Below are positions 1 to 10,830 of a stretch of DNA of 64,000 bases, one piece after another; within the stretch, counting starts at the first letter, position 1, and each line of letters opens with the position of its first letter. Source of the DNA: Takashimella koratensis (taxonomy: Eukaryota > Basidiomycota > Tremellomycetes > Trichosporonales > Tetragoniomycetaceae); assembly GCA_003116875.1 (NCBI GenBank), contig BCKT01000011.1:744001-808000 (forward strand), written 5' to 3'. The translations under genes were made by a program, and so were the position numbers. The notes under the pieces were generated by a model. That model did no database searches. It was not told the DNA's origin and saw only the letters and a program-made list of their open reading frames with translations.

Positions 1-1005
1 CTATCCGATGCACCTAAACCGTCGTCGGCGCAAGCAATCGCCGCGCTTCAGACTATGGGAATCAAAGTGACCATGCTCACTGGTGACGCGGAGGCGACGG
101 CGCTCGCCCTCGCGCGCCAGGTAGGCATCGACGACGAAGACGTCTACGCGGGGGTCAGTCCGAAGGGGAAAGCCAAGATTGTGCGGGATATCATGGACCG
201 CGAAGGCGGAGGTGTCGCCATGGTCGGAGACGGAATCAACGACTCTCCAGCCCTCGTAGCTGCCAACCTTGGTATCGCGCTCTCCTCAGGCACTTCTGTA
301 GCCATCGAGGCTGCAGACCTGGTCCTCATGCGTTCAGACTTGCTAGACGTGGTCGCTGCTCTCGATCTAGGGAAATCGATATTCAACAAAATCAAAGCGA
401 ATTTGGTTTGGGCAACTTGTTATAATATCCTCATGATCCCACTGGCCATGGGTGTATTGTTACCCTGGGGGATTCACCTGCATCCGATGATGGCAGCGCT
501 CGCGATGGCGTTTTCAAGCGTCAGCGTCGTTTGCTCTTCTTTGACTTTGAAAGTGAGTTTGAGCCTTTTTCCTTTAACTGTTCCTCTGTTCTCCTTGTTG
601 CCCTGTTCTACCACCCCTTTCCCTCTTCTCATCTCTACTCTGTGTTGGATCGGTCCGCTGACGTTTACGTTTCAGTGGTGGCGCCGACCACGTAGCTCGA
701 TTCTGCCTGGGGAGATCTATCAATCCGGTGGTCTCATCCGTGGTCTATCTGAACTCTCGACCGAGTCTATACTCCTCGTAACTAGTGCCGCACGGGGTCT
801 GGTACGTTTCGGCCAAGCTATCGAACGTAGGGGAAGTACACTCCCGCTCCTTCGTCGGCTCAGCCTGCGCCGCGCGTCGGCGGGTGGCGTTGGTGGGGTC
901 GGTGGTGTTGGGTCAGGAACAGGGAGGCCAGGGAGAGCAGAGTACGAGGCGATTCCATTAAGCGCTGGAGCGGATGATGTAGAGTACGACGCGAGGATTG
1001 TTTAG
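1..1005 (+). CDS. CCC2: Copper-transporting P1B-type ATPase, C-terminal part (partial)
   Basis: The reading frame is open from base 1, so the 5' part lies outside the window. What remains is the end of the P domain and the last membrane segments of a heavy-metal P-type ATPase. I see the MLTGD motif, then the hinge GDGINDSP, then a last membrane pair carrying CYN and the MAMAFSSVSVVCSSL segment that is typical of Cu+ pumps (Ccc2/ATP7 class). A 123-nt intron (553-675, GTGAGT to CAG) keeps frame, followed by a basic, Gly-rich cytosolic tail ending in ...DARIV. Members load copper into secretory cuproenzymes in the Golgi. The Cu assignment rests on family motifs; the N-terminal metal-binding domains and phosphorylated DKTGT are not visible here. 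Confidence 0.88.
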   Translation, partial: LSDAPKPSSAQAIAALQTMGIKVTMLTGDAEATALALARQVGIDDEDVYAGVSPKGKAKIVRDIMDREGGGVAMVGDGINDSPALVAANLGIALSSGTSVAIEAADLVLMRSDLLDVVAALDLGKSIFNKIKANLVWATCYNILMIPLAMGVLLPWGIHLHPMMAALAMAFSSVSVVCSSLTLKVSLSLFPLTVPLFSLLPCSTTPFPLLISTLCWIGPLTFTFQWWRRPRSSILPGEIYQSGGLIRGLSELSTESILLVTSAARGLVRFGQAIERRGSTLPLLRRLSLRRASAGGVGGVGGVGSGTGRPGRAEYEAIPLSAGADDVEYDARIV

Positions 1006-1497
1006 GCTGGAGATTGGAAGCGGAAAGAAGAGGGTTTAAGAAGTAGTAGGTTGTAATCATTATTCATTCTGCGTGGACATTGTGCGAAGATCAGAGAAGA
1101 CGATGAGGTTGAAGAAGGGGTCCGTCGTTCTGTCGTTCTGTCGTATCTCTTCAGTAGCACTGAGCGAGACTTGATTTGGACTTTATGTATCGCTTTGACA
1201 TCCTAAAATCCGACGGAAGACAAAAGTTGCATCAATGGCTGATTCTAGATTCATCTGAGCTAGCTTGTGAGAGAAATCGATGCAGGAAGGACGACGTGAC
1301 AAGTAGCGCAAAGAGTGATAATTGTAGAAGTGTGGGTATAGGGAGCGTATAGAGCCCGGAAGGAAACTAAACATGGAAGAGAGTTGAGAATTCGGAGAAG
1401 GGTCTAGATAGTGTGGATAGCTTGGAAGAAGTTTTGGTCGTGTTGGTACATACAGTCGTAACGAGGACGGGGTAGTCTCCGTTCAAACATCAAACAC
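1006..1497. other. Intergenic, convergent 3' flanks
   Basis: This stretch lies between the stop codons of the copper ATPase and the dipeptidyl aminopeptidase. It has no convincing coding signal. It presumably holds both 3' UTRs; a short direct repeat of gttctgtcgttctgtcg type is at about 1127-1144. Confidence 0.6.
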
Positions 1498-4400
1498 CTA
1501 ATGATGTACTGTCCCTCCATGACCCCACTTCTCTTCGAGGAAATCTGTGAGCCAGATATACAATTCCCCCCAAGCGTTTCTCTTATCCATTGAATGATTT
1601 GAATCGGTAAACATTCTAAACCTCCACCCTCTAACTCCCTTTGCAGTCAACATATCAACCAACCTAGCTGTATTTGCGAAATGAACATTATCGTCTCCGG
1701 ATCCATGAGCGATCGCGAGATCAACGGCGGCAAAATTGGTGACGTTCATTACTGCGCTAGAGACGTAGCCGTCCGGATTGGCTTCGAGGGTGTTCATATA
1801 TCGCTCAGTGTAGATGGAATCGTACAATCGCCAATTCGTGACGGGGGCCACTGCCATACCGAGGGTGAATAGCCCCTGATTGGCTTCGAGGGTTTTCAGA
1901 GTCATGTAACCCCCGTAACTCCAACCCCAGATCCCGATGCGTTCTCGGTCGACGTACTTGCGCTTGACCATCTCCCGGGCTGCAGCCATCTGGTCCTCGA
2001 CTTCGTACTTGCCCAAATCGTCACGGATCGGATCACGTAGCGCTCGGCCCTTGAACCCCGTTCCGCGCCCATCGATCATCACGATGATGTACTTCTTCTC
2101 ACACGCTAGGAAACTATGCCAGTCTCGACCCCATTGGTTCGTGACCATCTGCGAGCCGGGTCCACCGTAGACGCGGATCAGGACAGGGTACTTTTTCCGA
2201 CCCGTCGTGTCGAGGTTGGGAGGGACGATCTCGACCATGTTGAGTTCTAGGAGAGGATATTTAGCTCTACCCAGGCAAGGAGGGGCAACAATCCAGATGT
2301 CAAGGCATCACCTACCGTAGCCATCGTTGACAATAGTCGAGCGGGTAACAATTGGCGACATGTACTCGGACAGTGTTTGGTTCAGCGCCTCGTTGCCTTC
2401 CAAGAGCTCATCCATTGCTGAGTCCATCCGTCAGACAATTTCTCTTCCCCTCGCTTTCGCAGACGTGTCCAAGACCCTCTCCCAGCTCCTCCAACCTAGT
2501 CGATTACTTTCCATCCCAAGCTTCTGATCAACAGTCGACTCGACTCACTCTCATTGTCCGTCTGCTTGAGGCGGAACCACGGTACCTCTGGACCTTCATA
2601 GTGTAGGACATAGTACCCCGCCTCAGACGAGAACGAGGCGCTATGGTAGCCTGGCATCTTGGTATTCGTCAATGCCTTGAGCTTGACCTCGGCCTGGGCC
2701 TGAGCACGCTCGGTCTCGTCTGCGCCAATACCAGGGGAAGGGAGAGTCGCAGAGTAGACGTGTCGGTCGATAGATGGGGACGCGCCCATAAAATAGCTGC
2801 GGGCGTGTAAGCAAATGAATGATCGTAACGGAATTCGACAAAAAAGCCGCTTCACTTGGCCGGGATCCTCAAGTTGGTCGGGACATTAGTCAGTCAGAGG
2901 CTAGACTTACACGATGCGTGCAGCGTGATCAACCCTAGAGATCTCGGTGACCTCCCACTCGCCCGAAGTGAGCCAAATCGGCTCTTTCGAGCTAGCCGGT
3001 GAAAAGTAGGCAATGTGGTTGAATCCGTTGTTAGGCGCAATATCGAGGTAACTCGGTTCGTCTCCCTTGACGAGTTTGACGTTCTGACCCTGTATCATAT
3101 TCCAAGCACGAATTCCACGAGAGACAGTAGAATTAAACAAAAGTTGTCAGCAGAGAAACTTGGAGCGTCTTCATGACCCTCACACTCAATACTGCTTCCG
3201 TTTCTCGCCGTCGCACTTACATGATCGATCCAGCCGTCTTCGCCCTCTTCCCCACCCGCTCCGAGGGTACGCACCACCAACCCTTTACTACTCCCACCCT
3301 GGAAGAGCAAGACTTTACCCTTCCTCGCTGCCCTATCGATCTCCTTGACCAGCAATGCGTCGTCTCCTACCCACTCGACCTCGTCGATAACCCGTGTCGC
3401 GCTATCCATCTCGCCATCCCACCACAGCTCGGCCGTCGCCGCGCCGACACCTCCGCCGCGGGCGTACTCGGTAAGCGAGAAGGTGTGGACGCTGACTACC
3501 GGGTTCGGGGTCCCAGGTTTCGGGTAACGCATGGAGAGCTCGGTAGGATACGGGTTGACGGTCGCTGCGTCCCCCGTAGGGTTGTAGAATTGGAGCTTGT
3601 ACTCGCGTACACTGGATTCGTCGGCTCGCAAGTAGGCGATTGACTTGGCGTCGGGGGACCACCATAGAGCGGTATCGGTTTCAAACACTTCTTCTTCGTA
3701 TACCCAGTCTGGGACGCCGTTGAAGACTGTCGCCGAGCCATCGGTGGTTACGCGGATTGAGGAGGGCATGGAGGCTGAGTACGACCCAGAAGATGAGGGT
3801 GATGTCGGGGTTCCAGCGGGTATAGCATCGAGAGCGTCGTTAGTGAACACGTAAACATCGTTGTCGCTAACACAGGCGACCGCATGTCCCTTGGGCGCCA
3901 AAGTACAGTGCGACACGCTCGGCGGAGAAATCGACGAAGCGGGGATCTTGGGCGTAAAGAGAGGGAAGGTGACGTGGTCCGAGAGACGGTGGGCAAAGTA
4001 GTTGACGTGATATGAGTGCCGCCACTGTTTTGTGTAGTCGGTCGGGAAGAGGATGTACTGCATGTCGGCAGAGAGAGAGAAACCGTTGTAAGGAAGGAGC
4101 TGGCCGTTGGGTCCAAAGACGTCTTCGTGGTGGACGAGTACGCGAGTGGTGTTGCGGTCCGCGATGGTAGAGAGACCAATGGCGTTTCCTTGATTGACAA
4201 AGAATGTTCCATCCTCGGCTAGAACAATGTCAGTATCAGTAAAACCGCTGATACGATACTCGAAATGTATATCCATCCACTGATCTTGCCCGACTCAGTC
4301 TGTTCAGTTCGTACTCACCACCATGTTGGACCCAGTCGAACCCTCCCCCTCGAACGCTAAACGTTCCATTCCAGATATGCTCGAGCGTGATATGTCTGTT

Positions 4401-5023
4401 CCCACGCTTGATCGAGTACGCGGGCGCCGAGTACGCCGATGCAGCGAGGATACCAATAGTAGCAGCAACGATTAGGATCCCGATAAGTGCTGCGAGAATC
4501 TTGCGCGATTTGCGTCGAGGTCGCAGCTATGTGGATGACCGGGTGTATAGTTGCGTCAAAATCAAGGAATATTCAAGTGATCGGTAGAGAGAGAGTGTGT
4601 GTGTGTGTATGTCAGTAAAGCAACTCAATCATGAATAGCGTCCAATCGTTTAAAGCAGTGACGTACCCGCCTTGGCTCGACGGGGTATCCCATACCATCA
4701 TCGTCCCCATCTTCCAATCCTGCTTCTGCTCTTCCTTCGTCGTCCCTAAACGGCCTTGGATCTTTCTCAAACGGCTCGTCGTCAAGATTATCTCGATACA
4801 CCAGTATGTCCGAGTCCGAGTCCGAGTCGTTCCCGTTCCCCGGCTTGCCTGGTGTTCGAGACCGAGCGTAGCCGTTGTTGTCGCGGGGAGGGGTGGACAT
4901 GTGGGTAGCGCTCGAGTCTGGGTCGAAAGTGCCGATCAAGCCGGGGCCAGAGCCATTGCCAGTGCCAGTGCGGTCTTGGAGTGCGATACCCTCGGTAGGG
5001 ACGGGGCCGTACGTGCCCGACAT
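1498..5023 (-). CDS. STE13: Dipeptidyl aminopeptidase, type II membrane protein (Ste13/Dap2, DPP4 family)
   Basis: Eight exons give about 951 residues: 5023-4667, 4526-4319, 4279-4260, 4213-3221, 3089-2911, 2796-2549, 2417-2316 and 2246-1498. All phases agree; only the acceptor before 4213 is weak. Exon 1 is a cytosolic acidic/Gly-rich tail. Exon 2 begins RRKSRK and then a single membrane anchor (ILAALIGILIVAATIGILAA), so the enzyme is type II. Next comes the DPP-IV N-terminal propeller (KQWRHSY, DWVYEEEVF, ALWWSPD) and a C-terminal alpha/beta hydrolase with nucleophile GWSYGG, Asp in HGSGDDNVHF and His in DSNHSMD. Fungal members remove X-Pro/X-Ala dipeptides in the Golgi or vacuole, in yeast during pheromone maturation. 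Whether this is the Golgi or vacuolar paralogue cannot be told. It shares a 306-bp promoter region with APS2. Confidence 0.93.
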
Positions 5024-5329
5024 GGTAGATGGGGTAAAGAGAGGCAGACCTACCAGTCGGGTCAAAGTGCACAACAACGGGAGGATTGCCAAACCCGGCG
5101 GAAGTTGCTAATTGGGACACACTTTATGCTCTCCGTCACAACAAAACAACACGCCGGTCCGTGCATAAGATGCCGTCGTCACCACCACCACCAGCACTCT
5201 TGTCCTCCTCTGTCTACTTCACCCAACCCACCACCCGACTTCACGTCGCTTGACCGACAGACAACAAGTCACAGCCCATTCCTTGCGTGGCCGAGCCTAC
5301 GAAACCCGCTCTTCTCTTCCACATCCAAA
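5024..5329. promoter_or_regulatory. Divergent promoter region of STE13 and APS2
   Basis: This is 306 bp between two start codons facing away from each other, with C/T-rich sequence on the APS2 side. No specific factor site can be named. Confidence 0.55.
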
Positions 5330-6269
5330 ATGATCAAATTCATCCTTGTCCAGGTACGTGCCCTTCCTTACACGCTCTACCACCCACGCGGGTTCCCATC
5401 ACTTTTCAACTTGACGCTTGGCTTACCTCTCGTCATTACAGAACCGCCAAGGGAAGACACGGTTATCGAAATGGTACTCGCCCTATGACGATGACGAGAA
5501 AGTGAGACTTGAGCCGAGTGATTCGACGATCCTTCGAAGCCGTTGCTGATTCCCCGCCCTCCCTTCCCCCCTTGCAGGTCCGGTTACGAGGCGAGGTCCA
5601 CCGTCTCATTGCTCCGCGTGACCAGAAATACCAATCCAACTTTGTCGAGGTGAGTTTGGGTCGCTCATCTTTCCAAATTTACGCCCTCTGCCCCTCTGGA
5701 CTTATCTACGCCTCTCTGTCTCTCCATGTCACGACTACCTCATCGTCTAATCCTTCCTCTTCGTCTCGGGCTAACACACTCGTAATCAGTTCCGTAACGA
5801 CAAGATCGTGTACCGACGCTACGCTGGTCTCTTCTTCTGCGTCTGTGTCGATTCAAACGATAACGAGTTGGCGTACCTTGAAGCCATTCACCTCTTTGTC
5901 GAGGTCCTCGGTGAGTCTCGATTCGAACTCCCGCCCTGGCCCCTACCTATCTCCCTCATTTCGAGCCTCCACGATGAAACGCAATATTGCCTCTCTACTT
6001 ATCCCTATTCTTTGTCTGGATCTTCATGCCCAAAGCTCCTGCTGATGCCTTCCCAGATGCCTTCTTCCAAAACGTGTGCGAACTCGACCTCGTCTTCTCA
6101 TTCTATAAAGTAAGCCTGACCCCCCACCTACTGCTATATCAATCTCTGTCTGACTAGGTGCCTCTAGGTGTATGCAATTCTGGACGAGGTTTTCCTTGCG
6201 GGCGAGATCGAGGAGACGAGTAAACAGGTCGTCCTTGATCGGCTCGATTACCTGGAAAAGCTCGAATAG
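5330..6269 (+). CDS. APS2: AP-2 adaptor complex sigma subunit
   Basis: Six exons (5330-5353, 5442-5501, 5578-5649, 5790-5910, 6057-6109, 6168-6269) give a protein of about 143 residues, the usual size for a small adaptin. The start is fixed by [16 protein letters not shown], the classic first lines of AP sigma subunits. Further hallmarks are [65 protein letters not shown] and [10 protein letters not shown]. The tail and the [12 protein letters not shown] segment fit AP-2 sigma better than AP-1 sigma. It is a core subunit of the clathrin adaptor that recruits cargo at the plasma membrane. The gene is convergent with COX23, leaving 320 bp between the stop codons. Confidence 0.94.
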
Positions 6270-6589
6270 GCGCGACGAGACGGCGTGATGATTTGATGTT
6301 GCAATTGGGGGGATACCTGAGTTTCTCATGACTGAACTCTCTATCTCGACTGGTTCGCCCTCGCTTTATCTCACCCTTCCCCTCCCCTGTCGCCCGTAGC
6401 TCGTCGCGGTTCGGTTGGTGTTATCATATGCATGTTGTATTGGACAGACGAATCGGGATCTCAACTACACGTTTGAGCACCTAGTCCGCTTGGACCTACC
6501 AAAAGGGTGAAGCTGGTGAAGGGTGAATGATACTAAATACTGTACATTGATCATGGGTCTTGCCTGTGGGGATGTCTGATGGAGCAGAG
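6270..6589. other. Intergenic, convergent 3' flanks of APS2 and COX23
   Basis: About 320 bp between two stop codons. I see no ORF or RNA gene here. Confidence 0.5.
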
Positions 6590-7568
6590 CTAGTAGATCC
6601 CGTTACGTCTATCCTCTCTTCGTTGCTCGAGCTGTAATTCAACGTCAGTACACCGTCTATCAAAATGACGAGTAGCGCAGGCTTGGGCGGTATCTCGGGA
6701 TGAAGAAGAGAACGACTTACCCATTTGGCTTTACATTCTCGATACGCTTTGAAGAACTCGAAACACTATGATCGGATCCAAGTTATCGATAAGCGACCAG
6801 TCTCAGCTCACTTTCTACTTTTGAGGGCAATCGAGTCGGTCGATGCGTTGGTGGATCCCCCAACCACCCAAGGAGGTAGGATCCAAGACCAGGACTCGAG
6901 GCGAGGATAGATATACAACAAGCACACTCACCTCTGCTCGGTTATAGTGCGTCTTCTCGAGACAGTCTAATGAAGCTTTGCTAGCTTTCTCGCATGGGTC
7001 CGCAAGCTGCGCAGCACGCCAAGTCGTCAGTTAAGCTACGACCCCTTTCTGCTCTCTCCTCTTCTCTTCATTTCATCTCATCTCCCTCCCCTTCCTCCCA
7101 TCTCTTCTTCTTTCCATTAACCACCAGCCTTGGCCTTTATCTCTCCTTATTCACGTCTATACCCGCTCGCATTCTCGCTCCCTCCTTCGTGCACCTTTCG
7201 TCCAACCTCTCTCTCTACTCCGGCATTTCCTCGGTGTTCAACCATGGTCGATCTACATACCTTGCTCGGCGCAGATCGATTCTATACAAACGTCAGCGTC
7301 CGGTCAACACCACACCCAAGCGCCACCATCTCCGCCGCATTACTCCCGACCCTAGCCCTCTCGACAGGCCCGCCAAAACGAACAACGTCCAAAGGAAGCA
7401 TCCGAATGATGGTGGACCCAGTATGGATCCAGTTCAACTCCACAGACTCTCGGTACTCACGTTGAATTTTTTCTTGTAGTCCTCTGGTTCGAGCGACTCG
7501 GGCGTGGGCGGGGCCGGTCGGTGCTCGATTGGGGTTGGGGTAGTCGACGGTGGGATTGTTGTGTTCAT
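6590..7568 (-). CDS. COX23: Twin CX9C mitochondrial protein, Cox23 type
   Basis: This is a small gene assembled from short exons, none of which forms a long ORF. Exon 1 (7568-7461) encodes MNTTIPPSTT... to DYKKKFN. A 21-nt micro-exon at 7281-7261 (NRSAPSK) has a TATAG acceptor after a CTGAC branch and a GTATGT donor. The next exon reads LADPCEKASKASLDCLEKTHYNRAE, then CFEFFKAYRECKAKW, then LEQRREDRRNGIY-stop. Both cysteine pairs are exactly CX9C, and the order matches Cox23/CHCHD7. Such proteins are imported and oxidised by Mia40 in the mitochondrial intermembrane space; Cox23 is needed for cytochrome c oxidase assembly. The gene is head-to-head with the PQ-loop gene (283 bp). The micro-exon is inferred from splice signals and phase. 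Confidence 0.85.
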
Positions 7569-7851
7569 TGTGCGTTGGTGTAGACCGAGTAACAGTGAGG
7601 GGAAGATGAAAACACTACTTGGCTGGAGTTGGCTCGGCGGGTAAAAAACCCTGACGATGCCGGCGGGCTTCGCTAGGGTTAATGGCCACTCGGAGCTACA
7701 TTGCACCCATCCACCTTTCCTACCACCCTCCCATCTATCCTCCTCCTTCTCATCCTACAACACACCACCTCTCCCTCCCGCGCCCTACTCTTCGTCGCCT
7801 TGCCAATCCTGTGATATAACCACGTCGGTACCGTACTAGCCCGAGGTCAGG

Positions 7852-10351
7852 ATGGCAGAGGTCATTGGGACCCTTGCGTCCGTCGGGATGGCGATAGGGT
7901 GAGTACCAAGACGGGTCGGACTAGTTGTGGGTGTGCCAAGACATGGCAAGAAGGGGTCAAAGATCAAGAACGACGGTTTCGGCGAGTCGAGAGATGTTGG
8001 ATGGCGGGGATCAAGGATGCGATCATGATCTTCTGAGGTGGTATGAGCTGAGCTGACCCTTGAACGATCACCAAACTCGTCACCGTCGACTCGTAAACAT
8101 CTCTCTCGCTATCCGTTACCTGTTGCTCTACACTCGTGGCTTGATACCTTGTCGACACCCACAGCCCGCCATTATGCTACGTCGACCAAGTGAGCCCCTC
8201 TCCTCCTTCCCCTTCCTGCCTCCAAACCATGTTTCCCGCCGTTTGCCTCGAGATTCGCGACTCTGCAGCTCAGCGAGAAGTCAAGCTGACCAATCTCTTT
8301 CGTCTTGGCATTACTCTTCCCAGGCAATTAGTATAATCCGCAAAAAGTGAGTAGACCAACAAGCCCACGACCTTGCTCGTGTAGGTGCAAGACCCAAGAA
8401 CACAACTATGTGGAGTCAATCGAGCCTGTATGGTTCCTACTCTAATCTGCGTCTATCTGTCCTCGTCATTCGTTTTCCCATCCAAGCTTCCTAAATATCT
8501 CCTCTCACGGTCTCGAGGTGAATGAGCTAACCCTTCCTCCCAGAGACTCGTCCGGTTTCTCTCACGGTTCGTACCATCTGACTCCCCAGCGTCTTTGTCA
8601 TTCTTGATACTTGATATCTCACAAATCCATGTTAACGACTTTGCGTCGGTGCTGATCGTTCTCAGATGTGTGCGGAGTGATCATCATTGCGAGTATAATT
8701 CGAATTTTTTTCTGGTTAGGACGACGATTCGAGACTGGTCAGTCGCGTGCACCTCTCCTCCTCTCAACCTCTCCACTTCTTCACCTCTCCACCTGAGCAT
8801 ATATCCACCAAATCATCCTTTATTCTCTTGACTTTACTCAACTGAACTTGCCCAGCCCTGCTCGTTCAGTCTCTACTCCTGATCGTAGCGATGCTCGTCC
8901 TCCTCTCCATCTGTCTACACTACGCACCTCACCATGACGACCCAGCCTATTCCGCTCTCCCACTCGACACTGGTGTCCCTCTTGACCCAGCCTCTCCTTC
9001 TGTCCCTTCTACCCCCTCTGTCCCTACCCACCTCACTCACCCCAACCGAGGTGCTCCCGCCCCGCTCAGGGCAGAAGACTTTGAGCATGTCCCTGGTTCC
9101 TCCGACGACGAGGACGATACCGAAATGGGCACGTACCACCAACCCAGCGCACAACCTGAAACCGACCACGATCTCGACCACGATCTCGACCACGACCAGG
9201 CATCTTCGCATACCCCGCCTAAACGAATAGATACCCAGCCAGTATCGTGGAAGACGTTCGTCCTTGGAAGACCAGGCGGAAGACCGTTTGGGTTTTGGCA
9301 GTGGAGAGGGTTCGGAGCGTACCTCGAGTTCATGGCGGGTTTGATCGTGGTTCTGGGTGTGTTACAGGTACTCCTAGGTCGATATATGTGGTGAGTTAGG
9401 AATAGGGCGAGAAAGAAGGGTCTTGGACTGACAGAGGCGCAGGTACATTGATTTGTGAGTAGGGAAGATAGGACGTGTTCGTGGGTAGCAGCGGTCACAA
9501 GAGACATGAGCGCGGACGGGTGTACACCCGTTTGTCAGCTTAAGGCTGAGAGGTAATGTCGAGACTAACAACGGTTTGCTGCTTCCAGGCTAGGATTTGT
9601 CGCTCTCACTATCGGTTCGTAACTCTACCATTCCATTCGATCTCCAAAATCACCAACCCCCCGGTTCCCCCATCCCTTCCACCCCCCCCCCCCCCCCCCC
9701 CCCCCTTTCCTTCGTCGCGCAAGATGCAACACCGCTGACATCAAGGTCGACAGAGGCAACGTTACCCATCCCCCAGTTCATGGCCAACTGGAGACGCAAA
9801 TCATGTTATGGTTTCCGATCATCAACTCTTGCTGGGTGGCTATTCGGTGATTCATTCAAGTGAGTCTCTTTCCCTTGCTCCTCCAGCGATGGGTTGGAAT
9901 CCTTCGGAATCCTGATATCGTTTTCTCTAGAACGGCGTATTATTTCATTCGTGGGAACCCGGTTCAATTTAAAGCTACGGGTTTATTAACGATCTGTTTT
10001 GATATTGGTGAGTATTGGGTTCTGAGCTGCTGTGGAATCGACAATGGGTCGGCTTTGCTTGCCCTGTTTGCCCAGCAACTTGTCCATCGAACGGACACGG
10101 GTTTACACGAGGGACGAGCTCTGATTGGGGAAAGGACTTGAATCTGAACATGGCTGACCACAACCTCTCCCTCTCGTATAACAGGCGTGCTCACGCAACG
10201 TATCGTTTACGGGGTCGGGGAACCCCGCAGTCTAGGGAAAATCGGAGGCAGAGGATCTGTGAGCGCAAGAGGAGACGCAGAGTCGGTGGTCTTTCAAGTG
10301 AACGCGAATGGGGACGAGGAGCATGGGTTGGAACATAGGCATAACGGTTGA
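7852..10351 (+). CDS. ANY1: PQ-loop membrane protein, Any1/SLC66A2 (PQLC1) type
   Basis: Eleven exons (7852-7898, 8165-8189, 8324-8346, 8544-8566, 8666-8737, 8856-9390, 9443-9454, 9589-9614, 9754-9859, 9931-10007, 10185-10351) join in phase to about 370 residues. Exon 7 is only 12 nt. The first PQ-loop reads GPPLCYVDQAISIIRKKDSSGFSHD, with Asp-Gln in place of Pro-Gln. It is followed by VCGVIIIASIIRIFFWLGRRFE, an acidic His/Asp-rich loop (DHDLDHDLDHD), then RPFGFWQW. The second PQ-loop is intact (LPIPQFMANWRRKS), followed by GDSFKTAYYF. This order matches SLC66A2 and yeast Any1/Cfs1, Golgi-endosome proteins that oppose phospholipid flippases. Membrane topology is predicted at about seven helices. 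Function is inferred from family. Confidence 0.85.
9682..9705 (+). repeat. Poly-C run, 24 nt, in an intron
   Basis: An uninterrupted run of 24 C lies in the intron between exons 8 and 9 of the PQ-loop gene, close to the acceptor. It is one of four long pure C runs in the window, all C on this strand. Confidence 0.9.
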
Positions 10352-10830
10352 TCAAGGGTGTAGGTCGTAGAACGAGGTCAGAGTAGGTCGTATAGAGTAA
10401 CGTCTGGGTAGATAGGGACTAAGGATTGAGGATAAGGTGTATGCAGCGCATGGATATTGATGAGGTTGCGAAGGTTGATTGAGGATTGGGAGGTGGGAGT
10501 GGATAGGATAGGCTGATTAAGGAGGAGGCGGGTCGTTAGAGACGGAGTAAGCCTTCGGTCTATGTACGCTCCAGAGCGCAGGCAACAGCAAGAGGAAACA
10601 AAGGATCAATAAGCTAAGCAGAGCTCAAGGAGACAAGAGCAGGCAACAGCAAGAGGAGACAAAGGATCAATAAAACGGGCAGAGGCTCAGTCCCTCTTGC
10701 ACCTTCCTATCCTCACGCTCTCTTTTACAGTCTTCCATGAGACTCACACTCTCAATCAAGCTGCCAAGTCTCTTCAATACCTTGAAAAACTCGATTCTTC
10801 TCGTTACTACTCTGCACAAACGGCTCTGGA
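10352..10830. repeat. Intergenic with a direct repeat
   Basis: A unit of about 33 nt (agcaggcaacagcaagagg..., ending caaaggatcaata) occurs at about 10579-10612 and again at 10640-10672, differing at one or two bases. From about 10730 a second open frame (FHETHTLNQ...RWFVGH) starts after a TTTTACAG acceptor-like site and closes at about 10876; it may be an exon or a decayed part of the next gene. Confidence 0.6.

Noticed and set aside
5910..5930. A gattcgaactc word resembling a tRNA B box in an APS2 intron
   Set aside because: No T-stem pairing, A box or acceptor stem can be formed around it.
7244..7465. A 73-codon plus-strand ORF with a consensus ACCATGG start and a C/T-rich leader inside the COX23 introns
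   Set aside because: It is antisense to the COX23 micro-exon and donor, which explain the constrained sequence; no homology or splice continuation was seen. A nested gene is not excluded, but not supported.
8385..8428. A possible extra exon in the PQ-loop gene (KCKTQEHNY...)
   Set aside because: Its end phase does not match the next exon, and joining 8346 directly to 8544 gives RKKDSSGFS, which aligns in length with SLC66A2 proteins.
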